Assembly (NCBI GenBank): GCA_030704615.1
Contig: CM060733.1
Span: 56,668,001-56,732,000, forward strand
Source: Takakia lepidozioides
Lineage: Eukaryota; Streptophyta; Takakiopsida; Takakiales; Takakiaceae
Length of the DNA: 64,000 nucleotides
Direction: 5' to 3'
Below the pieces are notes generated by a model. That model searched no databases. It saw nothing but the letters and a program-made list of their open reading frames with translations, and had not been told where the DNA came from. This document shows positions 33,831 through 45,344 of this stretch, in pieces; positions within the stretch are counted from its first letter, which is position 1; each line of letters opens with the position of its first letter. Both the position numbers and the translations under genes were made by a program.

Positions 33831-35167
33831 AACTTGCCTTCATCAAACTGTTCCTTTCTCTTCATCTGAATTCTGGTCATATTATCAGCTGCATCAGCAC
33901 GTACTTCTTCCACATGGTATAATTCATGTTTCCTGACCTTAATTGAATCTTGCAATTCCATTCTCTTTCCCCATTCCGTTCTCATGGTAGGTAACAGGAA
34001 TTCCACTTGAAGTAAAGCTTCCATACCATAAACTAATTGGAATGGTGTATACTTAGTGGTGACTTTATATGAAGTCATGTATGACCACAAAGCTGTCAGC
34101 AGCTTTGTATCCCAATCCGTTCTGTTTGCATTGACTATCTTAGCCAAGATAGTACATAGTATTTTGTTGGTAGCCTCTGCCTGCCTATTACCCTGTGGGT
34201 AATATGTTGTACTCTTCCTATGCACAATCATGAACTCTTTAGTCAATAATTCAATGGTCTCATTAATGAAGTGACTTCCCTAATCACTGATAAATTCCAA
34301 GGGACAGCCAAATCGTATAAGTATGTTCTCATACATGAACCTTGCTGTGGACTTGGCTGTGTTGTCCCTCAAAGCTTTAGCTTCCACCCACTTCGTAGTA
34401 TAATCAGTGGCTGTAATTATGTACCTGTTCTGTGTATTCTTGGCTGGTGGGTTTATTGGTCCAACAAAATCCAGTTCCGTAGGCATTGTAGGATGCAAAG
34501 CCATCTTTCCAGATCTCTGCAATGGTCCTAGCCTTTGACACTCATCACAAGTTTTACAATACTCGTGTACATCCTTGAACAAAGTAGGCCATCAGTAACC
34601 GGCATGTAGTATCTTCCTACTGGTAGTCTCTTCTCCAAAATGACCTCCTGCCACTCCTTTATGAACTTCCTCCAAAACTTTATTAACTTCATGATGGTAT
34701 AAGCATCGCTTCAGCACTCCATCTGGTCCTAGCTTATACATTGTGCTCCCTACCATAGTGTAAGATAGAGCCTTGATAGCAATTCTCTTTCTCTGCTCCT
34801 TTCCATAACTTGGTGGCACTGACCATGAGCAAGGTAGTCTGATTGGCCACTGCCAATCTAACCAGTCATCTGCACTTCCCTGCACCTCCACTACAAATAG
34901 ACTCGCATCTGGTAATTGATCATCTACTCCCGTGGCTGGTTCTCCTGTTGATAACCGTGACAAGTGATCCGCCACAAGATGCAGCCTCCCAGGCTTGTAA
35001 ACAACCTTGAACTCAAACTCGTGCAAGATTATCAACCATCTTGCTATTCTTCCGCTTATCAGAGGTTTGTTTACCAGGTATATCAGAGCCTGGTGATCCA
35101 CATAGAACATAAACTTCTTGCCCAACAGGTAATGCCTGAATTTCTTCACTGCATAGATCATTGCCAA
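33791..35167 (-). pseudogene. RNase H end and integrase of element 1
   Basis: In order: the RNase H tail (AVKKFRHYLLGKKFMFYVDH, VVYKPGRLHLVADHLSRL); the integrase zinc finger with HKGVAGGHFG and CKTCDEC (HHCC); the catalytic core with LDFVGPI and TATDYTTKWVEAK, the FISD segment and QAEATNK (D, D, E); and a long alpha region to LKTFKTGDLVLWL. In-frame stops after KILHAGY (34592) and FISD (34280) show it is dead. Style and spacing match the Tat/Athila branch. Integrase would insert the cDNA with a 5-bp duplication, as observed for this family here. Confidence 0.8.
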
Positions 35168-36086
35168 TGCTTCTCTTTCGTTGTGCTATAATTTCTTTCG
35201 GCATTGTTCATCAATCGGCTAGCATAGTAGACAGGTGAAACTATCCTTCCTGTAACATTTTGGGCTAACACTGCTCCTAGTGCTTCTCCTGAAGCATCAC
35301 AGTGAACATGAAATATTTCCTGCCAGTGAGGATTAATCAGCACAGGTGTAGTTGTTACTGACAATGTAAGTTCCTCAAAAGCCTGTTGACATTCAGGTGT
35401 CCATGCAAACACTGCATCTTTCTTCAGAAGTTTGCTCAATGGTACTGCTATCTGTGCATACCGTCTGACAAATCTTCTGTAATAGTTGGTTTGTCCCAGG
35501 AATCTCCTTAGACTCTTTGCATTTACTGGGGGTGGAGAGGCTCTAATGGTCTCTGTCTTTCTGGGATCCACAAAAAGTCCCTTCTTGCACACAATGTGTC
35601 CCAGAAGCACCCCAGAGTTCACACAGAAAGTACACTTCTCTGGATTCAGGCCCAGACCTCTCATCCTGCATCTGGCCAAACATAACTCTAATTTATGCAA
35701 GTGCTCACTTTTAGAGCTGTACACACTGAAATCATCCAAGAACACCTGCATGAAGTCATCCAGATACTCCTGAAAGGATTCACTTATCACTCTCTAAAAA
35801 GTTGCTGGTGCATTACAAAGTCCAAAGGGCATGACTTTGTATGCATAAGCACCCCAGTCTGTGATGAAAGCTGTCTTTCCCTGGTCTTCTTCTGCCACTT
35901 GCACTTGATTATATCCACTGAAGCCATCCATGAATAGGTACATCTCATGGCCTGCCACAGTGATACTGCTTCTGTGAATGGCAAGGGAAATGGATCCTTC
36001 TTCGTGCAAGCATTCAACTTCTTATATTTCACACAAACTCTTAGTTTACATTCTTCTTGGGAACTATCACAATGGGTGACAACCAA
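35158..36086 (-). pseudogene. reverse transcriptase palm and RNase H start of element 1
   Basis: Two frames overlap near 35790-36010. One reads MYLFMDGFSGYNQVQVAEED then AYKVMPFGLCNAPATF; the other continues FQEYLDDFMQVFLDDFSVYS, containing the catalytic FLDD box, and GHIVCKKGLFVDPRKTETIR. RNase H begins with HVHCDASGEALGAVLAQ. FLDD instead of YIDD is common in Athila/Tat-type elements. A stop at about 35790 and frame shifts near 36045 interrupt it. Confidence 0.8.
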
Positions 36087-37252
36087 GTTGTATACTCTAT
36101 TGGGTATATAAACTTAGCCTCAGCCAACTTCTTGATCTCTTCTCCAACCTTCTGTGCATAGTTGGGATTCATTTTGTACCTTGCCTGCTTGATTGGTACT
36201 GATCCTGGTTCCAGTTCAATCTTATGCTGACAGATCTCAGGTGGTATCCCTTTTAGATCCTCGTAGCTCCAAGCAAATACATCTCTGTATTTGATGAACA
36301 AACTCTTAGCTTCCTCAAAGAATTCAGGCTCCAAATCAGCCCCTACCTTCACCATCCTCGGTTCCTCTTCAGTTCCCACATTCACTTCTCTCACCTGCTC
36401 ATCAACTGTGATTGTCCAACCAGTCACCACTTCATCCTGTAAACTCACAGTGGCTGGTTCCTCTAGGATTTCCATTTCTCCCTCTCTTTCTTCATAAAAA
36501 TGTGGTGGGTAACTGCTTATTTCACCCTCAATTGGTGTTGCTGACACTACACCACAGCAGATACCTCTTAAACAACTTAGGCCTTCTAGCCGCATCTCTG
36601 CAACCTGCTCCCACTCTGGGTGTGCAGCAAATAGGGTAGCTTCCTGCTCCTCATCCAGTCCTCCTCTCCAGTCATACTCTCTGACCCCTCGAGGTCTTCT
36701 CGTAGCAGGTAATCTACTAGATTTCTTGGTGGTAATTTGTATCTCGTGCATCCCATTATGCACAGTTAGTAACTGAGAATTCCAGTCATGGAATACCCTG
36801 GCCTGTTTCAGCCACGGACATCCCAATAATAAGGAGTAAGTCTCCATGACTTCATCCATCTTCAACACAGTTACTGTGATCATAAAGATCATCTTCTGTA
36901 TCTGTATCTTAACTCCTCTTATCAATCCCAATGGCTGTACACTTCTTTGATCTGCCATTGTTACTGTAAATGGGGCTGGTTTCATGTTACTTAGACCAAG
37001 CTTCTTCCTTAATTGGTCTGTCATGATATTTACTCCAGAGCCTCCATCTATCAGTACATCAGTTAGTTCTGTGCTTCCAATTCTCAATTGGATTACTGGC
37101 ATAGAATCATCAAAGTCCATGACTGTTTCTCGCCCTTCTGGCTTCACATTATAATTGGTCACCTTGCTATTCAGGTCTGTGTTTCCTGTCTCCTGGGTAA
37201 TTCGATTGATTGCTTGATACAGCTTGTGTCTACAATAAGGTGCCACAGCCAA
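36041..37252 (-). pseudogene. aspartic protease and N-terminal reverse transcriptase of element 1
   Basis: The 403-codon frame contains the retropepsin motif VLIDGGSGVNIM, a DGG variant of D-S/T-G that I have seen in plant Tat/Athila elements, and SLLLGCPWLKQARVFHDWNS as the second half of the protease. After an acidic linker comes the start of reverse transcriptase, FAWSYEDLKGIPPEICQHKI and PIKQARYKMNPNYAQKVGEE, then LSPIVIVPKK. A stop lies between it and the zinc-knuckle frame upstream. The RT continues in another frame at 36045. Confidence 0.8.
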
Positions 37253-37258
37253 TAGCTG

Positions 37259-38146
37259 TCAAATGGTAATCTCTGCTTTGGTCTGGCATATTACTTGAGC
37301 CAAAGTCCTTTCATTACTTTGCATGTCTGCAACTTCTTTCTTCCTTTCATCCTCACTCACTTCTTCTTCTCCATCAGAATCAGAGGAATTTGCCACAGGA
37401 ATATCAGTAATCTTCTGCATTTCTCTTATGGTATCTGCCACTTCCTTGTGCAGTTCCTTCTCATCTCTCCAAGCCTCATCATCTTCAAGCATATCACTGC
37501 CATCTTCATTATCATCATCTTCCTCAACTACTGGAGGTATTAGTTTGGCTTTGCTTCTTGTTACTATCATGGTACTTACTTCTGGTACAACACATGGCCT
37601 AACCATGTGAGCTGCCACCACTGGGCCCTCATTCACAGGAGCTCTCATCTCATTCTGGTGTCTAATCCAGAATGAACAGGCTGCCTTGCGATGTCCTAGC
37701 TGATTACAATAGTAACACATTTCTTCACCATTGGATCCTCGCCCTTGGTCTGCTCTTGGATTATTTCTGTAATCCTGATTCCCTGGCTGGTAATTCCCCC
37801 TTGGATTACCCTGATAGTTGCCTCTGGAATTTCCTTGGTAATTCCCTCTTGAATTACCTCTCCCTTCCATGCCATTGTTATAACCACCAGGCCTACCATA
37901 GTGGTCCTGATCATTGTTTCTTCTTGGTTGGGGTTGCACTTGATGCACCCTTACTTGCCTAGGTTCTCTTGCAGCCGTCCTTCTGTTGTAGTAACAATTC
38001 TCAGTAGAATGGTTATCCATCTTACAGATAGTACAGTGTTTCTCCTTCATGTGGCATTCAGTGGTGGTATGGCCTTCATTCTGGCACTTTGCACACCAAA
38101 CACCCTTCCTCCAATGTGTTGCAGCCTCTGTGGCATACTTCTTCAA
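37259..38146 (-). pseudogene. nucleocapsid part of gag with three CCHC knuckles, element 1
   Basis: Three Cys-X2-Cys-X4-His-X4-Cys knuckles are visible: CAKCQNEGHTTTEC, CTICKMDNHSTENC and, after a Gly/Asn/Arg repeat region (RGNYQGNSRGNYQGNPRGNY), CYYCNQLGHRKAAC. An acidic C-terminal segment follows. One stop separates it from the capsid frame (38153-39241) and one from the protease. It binds genomic RNA in the particle. Confidence 0.75.
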
Positions 38147-38152
38147 TTTCTT

Positions 38153-39241
38153 CTAATCTTTTCTCATAGTTATCCTCTTCAACTTCTCCTTTCTCTTACT
38201 CTTCTTTTTTAGTTCTTGCTCTTCTTCTTCATCTGACTCATCCTCAGAGTCCTCATCATCCCTTTTCTCTCTCCTGAGCATTCCCAATTGTTCAATTCTG
38301 TTTGCAGTTTCAAATGCCTCCTCCACTGTATTATGGGGTAACATATCCACTTTCTTCTGCAACTCTGGTCTTAGTCCACTCACAAACCAAGTCTTCTGTA
38401 AACATGGTGCTGGTACTGCAGCCAGCTTTTTCATCATCAATTCCATCTTTTCCATATACTCCTCAACAGTTTCATGCTTCTTTTGCTTTAATTGTTGTAA
38501 ACTTCCATACACTTCATCCTCAGTTTTACTTGTCATGAACCTATTTCGGAATGTTGTATTCCAGCCATTCCAGGTTAGGAAATGATTATGAGGGAATCTT
38601 GCATACCATTCACTTGCTTTCTTGATAAGTGAACAAGGAAACAATCTCATCTTGGCATCATCGCCATTCTCATTGTTCACTATACACATGTGCTCAAATT
38701 GGCTTATGTGTACATCGGGATCCCCTTTTCCTGAATATATTGGAAAAGGTGGTTTTGCCCATGTTGGTTGTAACGCCATATGTGGCCCTACCTTCTGCCC
38801 ACTGACAGGTGCTGGCACCCTTGCTGGTGCTGGTCCTTCAGGACCTGTTGTAGTTGTGGTGGATCTTCCACCAAGTGGTGGCCCCTGAGCACTCCATGCT
38901 ACTGGCCCCACAATATTCACAGTATTCCCAGCTCCAGTTGCACTACTTTCCACACTCCCTGTCCCCCCAGAGCTAGATCCAGGCAGCCCGCCTGATGCCC
39001 CTGAGCCGACACCTTCGTTGGCCTGTGATCCAAGTGCTCCACTTGATCCAGGTCCAATGGGTTGGGATGTCTTGGTTGTAGTCTCAACCTCAGCTGTTGG
39101 GTCTACTTCTTCATACTCTTCCTCTTCCAATTTCTTCTCTCTATTTTCATCCTCCAAGTTCTGCCCTTGGGTTTCTTCTTCACTCATGTAACTCAACTGC
39201 AATGGTGTTGGAGAGTCTGAACTCTCCGTTGGTTCTGCCAC
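38153..39241 (-). CDS. gag capsid region of element 1
   Basis: The 362-codon frame starts MAEPTESSDSPTPLQLSYMS with a long acidic, then Gly/Ser/Thr-rich leader. It continues into a retrotransposon-gag domain: FPIYSGKGDPDVHISQFEHM, KKASEWYARFPHNHFLTWNG, VEEYMEKMELMMKKLAAVP, FVSGLRPELQKKVDMLP. It ends in a Lys/Glu-rich stretch. The frame is open throughout, but downstream frames of the same element are broken. Confidence 0.8.
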   Translation of the reverse strand: MAEPTESSDSPTPLQLSYMSEEETQGQNLEDENREKKLEEEEYEEVDPTAEVETTTKTSQPIGPGSSGALGSQANEGVGSGASGGLPGSSSGGTGSVESSATGAGNTVNIVGPVAWSAQGPPLGGRSTTTTTGPEGPAPARVPAPVSGQKVGPHMALQPTWAKPPFPIYSGKGDPDVHISQFEHMCIVNNENGDDAKMRLFPCSLIKKASEWYARFPHNHFLTWNGWNTTFRNRFMTSKTEDEVYGSLQQLKQKKHETVEEYMEKMELMMKKLAAVPAPCLQKTWFVSGLRPELQKKVDMLPHNTVEEAFETANRIEQLGMLRREKRDDEDSEDESDEEEEQELKKKSKRKEKLKRITMRKD

Positions 39242-39322
39242 ATTCTCTCCTCCTTCTTCACCTTTCGCTTCAAAAACTGGAGTTCCTGCTTTTGGTGTTC
39301 CATGCCAACTCTTATCAAAGAT

Positions 39323-39435
39323 TTATGTCAAATCTTTTATCCAGGGATGTACCTCAGATCTTTCACCTCGTGATTGATCTTCTTCCCGTACCAATTCCCT
39401 TAATCTTTCTTGCAAAGAAAAAGAAGGAGTGGCAT
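39323..39435 (-). CDS. C-terminal part of the leader ORF of element 1
   Basis: The minus frame from 39435 reads TPSFSLQERLRELVREEDQS and ends WIKDLT at 39323. It is the in-frame continuation of the plus-strand ORF at 63085-63264 (ending EELELDA): the five bases GGCAT at 39431-39435 are the complement of ATGCC at 63260-63264. The small protein would lie upstream of gag, as ORF1 does in Ogre-like elements. It was interrupted by the nested element 2. Confidence 0.65.
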
Positions 39436-40051
39436 TGTCACGCGGCTTTTGCTCACCCATCCCTTCGCTATCCGAGGCGGAAACTCCAAGATAGAAGAGT
39501 TGGAAATCTCTAAGCACTCAGCCCGCTCAGAACAATCAGTCATGACCTACAGTGTATCATGGGGGTGTTTCCTATTTGTTTTCCTTCCCGCATTCATGTT
39601 AGCTAGTTACCTTACTGTTGGTAATTAAGTATCAGTTTGCTTCAGCAATCTATCGGCTACCCGTTGTTCTAACCGTTTCCCTCACTAACCGTCATCCGTG
39701 TACTAATATGTTCCATTCGCAGATGTTGTTCCCCACAGTCGTTCCCTGTCCTGCTATCCGTTCCCTATGGTCGTGACAGCTGTGTCAAGCTGTGACTGGC
39801 TGTGCGACTGTGTTGGGCTGTGTCGATTGTGTCGAGCTGTGACTGGCTGTGTCTGGATGTGTCGGCTGTGTTGGCTGTGACGGGCTGTGTCGGACTGTGA
39901 CGAGCTGTGTTGGCTGTGACGGGCTGTGTAACCCCCCTCTAAAGTGCGCTGCTGTCACCCCTAAGGCTCATGTTGGTCTCAGTCTGTGCAAAAATTAAGG
40001 GTACCCCACAGATCCCGTATAAGTGTCTAAGTCCCAGATAGTCCTCTAACA
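39436..40051 (-). mobile_element. 3' LTR of element 2 (subtype B, 616 bp, internally deleted)
   Basis: Read on the minus strand it begins TGTTAGAGGACTATCTGGG at 40051 and ends GAGCAAAAGCCGCGTGACA at 39436. Subtype-specific bases (GACACTTATACGGGATC, ACAGCAGCGCACTTTAGAGG) pair it with the LTR starting at 63265. About 350 bp between AACAACGGGTAG and GATAGATTGCTGAAGC are missing relative to full copies. The U3 array of CACAGCC units lies at about 39775-39930. The polypurine tract abuts it at 40052. Confidence 0.85.
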
Positions 40052-40072
40052 TTACCCCTTCCCTCTCAAAAA
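40052..40072 (-). other. polypurine tract of element 2
   Basis: The plus strand reads TTACCCCTTCCCTCTC next to the LTR; the complement is a purine run ending at the LTR start, matching the tract at 27603-27620 (shared GAG-AGGG-AGGGGTAA pattern). It marks 39436-40051 as a 3' LTR. Confidence 0.75.
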
Positions 40073-40088
40073 GCCGTGTCCTCACGGT

Positions 40089-43000
40089 TTACTGATTGGG
40101 ATTAGCAAACCTTTGTGAACGAGCACCTTTCTGACGTTGAGAGTCTCGTGAAGGACTCTGTGTACGAGCCCGAGGTCTGTCACTGGTTGACGGAGATGAT
40201 TGAACACTACTTGGATATGTGAGGCCCTCTGGAGGCTGATATCGAGGTAATCTTTCAGGCATAGGAGACCCCCGTCGCTTCTTCTCTGCCATCTGAATTG
40301 CATAGTTTTTTTCCATGTCAAAAGAGTCCGCTGAAGAAACAGTTGTATCAGAATCCTCATCGCTTCTCAGGTGTTTTAACTGCCGAACTTTTTGTGGAAT
40401 CCTCTGGGGCATACAATGTTGTCCTACCATGTCTGGAAGTTTAAATTTTAAAACTTGCTATAAACGCTGAATGGCAAAATTGGTGAAGACCCTGAGCTCC
40501 TTGTCTGTCCAAGTGAGTGGGGTACCAATGACTTGTGAATTGTGCAAGTATTTCCATGCCTCCTGTCCGTTAAAGAAAATATCGTCAGGGCCGAATTTCT
40601 GTGTTGACAAATTGTTCCAGGCCGCATGAAACCATGAACGAATTTGAGAATCCTTTTGCATCATAACTTTTGCCTCATATAGGTACATATGAGGTGGCAC
40701 TGAAGGTAAGACCCAATGATCCCCACTGGAATAACTCAGAAAGCGCGATTATCTTGTGCTGCTCAATGTGATAACGTACCAGAAAACAAGCAGCGTAGTA
40801 TACCCACATCCCATGACAATACTTGCTACCTCCTTGGTCTTGGTATAAATGAATCCATGTACAACTTGGAAGGCAATTAATTCCTTCAACATGGTACTTG
40901 CCTCATGCCAATACTACGCAAAGTGATGATCCTCAATGGGTCGATTGTTTGGAAGAACCTTAGTTATAGTTGCCACTGGCAGCCAAATGCGCATGATTTG
41001 ATAGTAATGTGCCAATGACTGCGGAGGACTAAATTCTTTCCAAGCCAAATCCAACACAATGGGAATTTGGTTGAAGGGCATAATCATAGCCCTACTGTAC
41101 TCCCTTGCAGCTGGAGTTTTAGGTGGGTTAAAAGCAGCATTCCCCCATACCTCAGGCTGTGCTGGCTGTGGTGTGGCTATAGTAACAACAGGGTCAGCTA
41201 CTGGCACAGTGACTTGTTGTGGTGTTGGTGGCACTGGCTCTTGTACCATTTGCATCTCCTGCATCTCCTATGAAGAAGACCTAAAAGCCAAAGTTCTCGC
41301 TTTTAAATAAAAAGCCATTAGCTGTTCCTCAGGTACACAGACTCTCTTGTCGATATTTGAAGTGAGGTCCTCCACTTGAGTCTGCAAGCCGTCTACATCC
41401 TCCTGTAACTCCGCTATCCTACTATAGACATTGTCTATAGTAGTTGTGGCAATGTTCTGCACTTGCAGTCTGAGCTCATTCATCTCGCTTTGGGTGAGCT
41501 TTCGTGGTGTTTTTCCCTCCACTGGCCCTTGTGCTAACCAGACCTGCATAAGGTGGTTATCCACCAAGTTGCTTGTGGTACCTCTGAGAGTCTGCTCCTC
41601 TCTGAGTTTGTACATATCTAACTGTTGTTGTAAAGCCTCCATGCGCTTCGCATGAGGTTCAACCAAATTCGCATAGGCAGCAAGCAGATTATTGGCTTCC
41701 TTCCAAGCCTTGTTAGTGACAGAGATTTCATTTCTATTGGCCATGACCGTTTGTTGCAACTCCAGGATGTGCCTCTCTTGATCAGCTTCAACCTGCCTAT
41801 ATTGCTTGAAAGTATCCTCATTGCGACAGATTGTATTCTTCATATCGACAATGAGTTTCACTTGCTCAACATTCTCTGCCTCTGCCTTCATACATCTTTC
41901 CGCTTGACTGTTTATTTCTATTGTAGATTGGTCAAGCATAGTTGTGAGAGTAGCACATTGGATGGACATCCTGTCATGCACTGTCTGCAACTCCGTATGT
42001 AGTGCATTCACTTGTTGCAACTTGCTTTCATGCTTCACCTGCATTTGGTATAGCTGTTGCTTATGTGCTTCGTGCAACTGGTCTTGCGCGAGGCCTGCCT
42101 CAATCAATTGTTCCTTGGCCAATTGCAAAGCCGCTTCTGTACTCTCCAAGTCTTGCTGTATCTTGAGAGTGACCTCTTCATCTACCTTGTTTGCACACTC
42201 TGTGGCAAGTCGAGCCTCAAACTCCTTCCTGAGTTCCTCCCTCAAAGCTGCCAATTGAGTAGTGGGAACATGGGATTTGACATAAATACCCAACAAATTA
42301 AGTGTCATGCTTATGGAACTCATAAGCATGGCCTGTTGAGGGTCATCTTGGTGAGCTTGCTGCTGTTCTCCCTGATCCTCAACAGTGTGATGCCTTACGA
42401 ACCACTCAGGCCATTGCCCCACCAGATTTTCTTCCTGAACCTTCATCCGTCACCGGTGCTGCAGTGTCTTGACATTCTACCTGTGGTACCTCCGTCACAG
42501 GTGTGTGTATTATATGCACCGCAGGGTTTTCCCCTGGACAACCGTTGCACCTCCGGAATCACTGTGTCCTTGACCATACCAGAATATTCATAGAGAAGGT
42601 CCCCCTTCTCAATTTCTGCCACCACCTGTTCTGTAGTGGGAATATCTAACCCTTCTTTTTCCAAATCAATTATTTCTGGTGGAATTGCATGGACAACTTG
42701 TGGTAACTCTGTGACAAGTCGATCATCTGGCTGTGATGGCTGTGATACTGAAGTAACTTCCTCTTCCCTCTCTGAAGGTCCTACTTCCAGTAATAGCAGT
42801 TCTCTGAGCTGCTGTGCCTCTTCCTGCACAAGAGCTTGGGAAACATTATCATGCGGATTCCGTGAAGCCAGTGGATCCGCCACTACAGTCTTTCCCCGCC
42901 TCTGTCTCTTAGTCTCGGGTTGCCCTGCCAGTCCACCCTCACTCTGTGAAGAGCCTTGCTCTTCCATTGTAGTGGTTTCGGCCTCAAACACTCCCATCTC

Positions 43001-43480
43001 CTTTCTTTCTCGAACATCAAGTATGCCAGAATCAAGAATTATTTGAGCAATGATTGGGCCAGACACTATGATAGGAGACTTTGCGGCAGTACCCTGTAAT
43101 CTTTTCATCTCTTCTACCAGTGCGTTGTACATTATGTCCGCCCATTCTACCTCTTCTCCTCTCAGGGCTTTGAGTATTTCTTTTGTGAAGGATCTGCTCA
43201 AATACTGTTGGTTCGGTTTCATGGCAAACAGAACGTTCAATACCTGGCCTACCTCCCTTAGCCCTGGGTACACGGCCTTGGTACAAGCATAACCCTGAGT
43301 TTTAAAGAAATTCCCTTCTTGGAATAAGTCCCCTATTTGCAGTCTTGCCCTGTGCTCCTCCACATGCACCTGACCTGCTAGCAATCGAAACAATTGCTGT
43401 AGGTATAGGGGAGTAATTACTAATTCAACTCCCTTCACCGTTGTTGCTCCTGTCCTTGGCTCAAAGTTCTGCAAGAATTG
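40089..43480 (-). pseudogene. ORF3 of element 2, from residue about 155 to the end
   Basis: This is the best uninterrupted view of the extra coding region. 42443-43474: globular end (FEPRTGATTVKGVELVITPL), then a Glu/Ser/Gln-rich acidic part. 41268-42446: a long coiled coil of about 300 residues (from LREELRKEFEARLATECANK to NIDKRVCVPEEQLMAF). 40914-41264, 40458-40700 and 40089-40430: the Trp/Tyr-rich helical domain and the basic Ser/Arg tail (RPRARTQSPSRDSQRQKGAR). It is split by a few stops. With the first 130 residues it would total about 1,000 or more residues, comparable with env-position ORFs of other plant gypsy elements. No membrane helix, signal peptide or known catalytic motif is visible. 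Confidence 0.65.
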
Positions 43481-43868
43481 TAGCTTTGAAGCTATGGAGG
43501 AACTAACAAACTATACGCTCGCAATATTACTTACGCAGTGGCATAGGGACGAAAGAACAGAGCGGATCTTTTCTCTTGATCGATGCTTGCAAGCCCCGCA
43601 TGCTTACAAGAAATTACCCATAGCTTTTTGTGGCAACCATACGTTTATGCTTTGTGCCCTGCAGGCATTTCTTCAATTGTTACAGCCAAAACATTTCTGT
43701 GGGTCTAGAATGAAGAGAGTGAGAGGAATGGAAGAAATCAGGGTGAAGAGCACCACAATCCTGCAGAAACAAACGATTGCTACTCCACAGGCGGTAAAGT
43801 TACTGAAGGAGCTGCGATTGGAAGGATTGCAAAGCAAAGATTGGACATTGCACCATAGACAGTACATG
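43481..43868 (+). pseudogene. inverted 5' piece of ORF3 of element 2
   Basis: The plus frame (start 43494, MEELTNYTLAILLTQWHRDE) is the N-terminal part of ORF3 and ends at WTLHHRQYM (43868), precisely where the minus-strand copy at 43480 resumes with QFLQNFEPRTG. The two pieces are therefore complementary halves of one gene in opposite orientations. The junction at about 43480 lies in the short palindrome TAGCTTTGAAGCTA just before the ORF3 start codon. Confidence 0.75.
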
Positions 43869-44902
43869 CAAAATGAGAGGACGTATGATGGCTGCGATCT
43901 CATTGAAAGTATTGGTGCACTAACATGAATTTCAGAGTTTGAGGCAAAGCCAAAAGGGCCAAGGTTTGCGAGAGCACACAAGAAACAAGAGCATATTTGG
44001 TTCACGTTGGAAAAAGACAACTCCATCCCTCTTGCTGACCTTGGTGATTTCTCTTCTGTTCAGTCAGATTATTGCATTGTTGAGGCTTTGAAATCTGGTT
44101 TTCTTGAAGCCCAAGACCTATGTAGCAGCTTGGGAATGAAACCAAGTGATGTGACCAGATCTGAATGGTGGAATCAGCCATGGAATATTGAAAAGAAGAT
44201 AAGAGGTTCAGCTTTTCAAATGCATGCAGGAGGATGGTGACATTGTTCTTGATGGTCTTTGTTTGGAAGTTGATGGAGAAACCCATGTCGAACCTGAAAC
44301 TATGCAGGATCCTTCTTTAAGTGCAATGGAGGATATTTCGGACCCTTTGCAGGTGCATACAGAGGATATTATTGTTCAAAGAGAATTTCGGCATACCTTG
44401 GATGCCCTTATTGATGAGTAAGAAGGAGAGGAAGAAGATGAGAAATCACCTATTATTTCATTTGTCATAGTTGATGGAAAGGCTATTTTCAAGCGTACCT
44501 TGATTAGCCAATTAAATGGCAACCCCACTCTTTCCAAAGACAGGTTAACACGAGTTCGAAGTGGAATTTCACTTTGCAAAGAGAAAAATTCCAGCCACAT
44601 TAATCCAAAAACAATGTTAGGATTAGGATCTGATTGTGCCGTTTTTTTTTGTTGATACGGTCGTCAACCAAACCCCGGTTGGAAATAGGAGAGGTAGACC
44701 AGCAAAAACCACTAGAGCATCAACAAAAGGTGTTTGGTATTTGGGTAGGGTTCAGAAAATGCGTCAAAAAGTCAATAATCGACGAATTGAGCATAAGGAT
44801 CCAATTGATTTGTTGAATCGGCCTTCCAATGTAGAAATACGTTTAGCTTGGTACCAAAAAGTGAAAGGATCAATTTACTCCTATGATTTGACGACAATAT
44901 GA
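43869..44902 (+). pseudogene. unrecognised broken gene in AT-rich DNA
   Basis: Continuous-looking protein sequence spreads over three frames: ISEFEAKPKGPRFARAHKKQ and LADLGDFSSVQSDYCIVEAL (to about 44225), then GDIVLDGLCLEVDGETHVEP and FKRTLISQLNGNPTLSKDRL, RVRSGISLCKEK (to 44640), then NQTPVGNRRGRPAKTTRAST and WYQKVKGSIYSYDLTT (to 44902). Breaks are TGA at 43926, a shift near 44225, TAA at 44419 and a shift in the T9 run at 44641. The phrase GNRRGRPAKTTR looks like an AT-hook-type basic patch. I do not know the family. It may be a host or DNA-transposon protein. Confidence 0.45.
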
Positions 44903-45344
44903 TGGTTGATCTAGAGTCTATCATAGCATTAGCTTTTTTAAAGTATGATGCAACCTCTAATAGGTATAAGCTCAATCCAAATGATAAAACAGTTTTTAAC
45001 AATTTTATCAATGGAAAATAGATTTGACACTAATTTTTATTTGTTATACAAGTTATTTTAAATATTTTTTAAATCTGATGTAAAAAATTTGTCACAATTT
45101 TGTATTAAAAATTATACATAAATAAATGGTTTATTATATTCTGAATCCACACATGAATACATACAGCAGGTTGTTGTTATTCATTAAAATATATTTTTAT
45201 ATAAATACTTTAGGGGGTTTAATAAATTTTAAAATGTATGTATACATATGATAAATTCATGAAGTAACCTATGTATAGGGGTATTTTTTATTGACTAATG
45301 CACGCATGTGATATGGTCTTTTTGTGAAGAGTGAACCCCCCAGG
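44903..45344. other. very AT-rich stretch without a recognised gene
   Basis: Long runs of A/T with no conserved coding or repeat ends. The right edge (about 45345) is where similarity to the chromovirus begins. Confidence 0.5.

Noticed and set aside
40089-43474. Envelope-like glycoprotein in ORF3
   Set aside because: No signal peptide, transmembrane helix or furin-like site is visible, and the region is dominated by a coiled coil and basic tail, so an env assignment is not supported.
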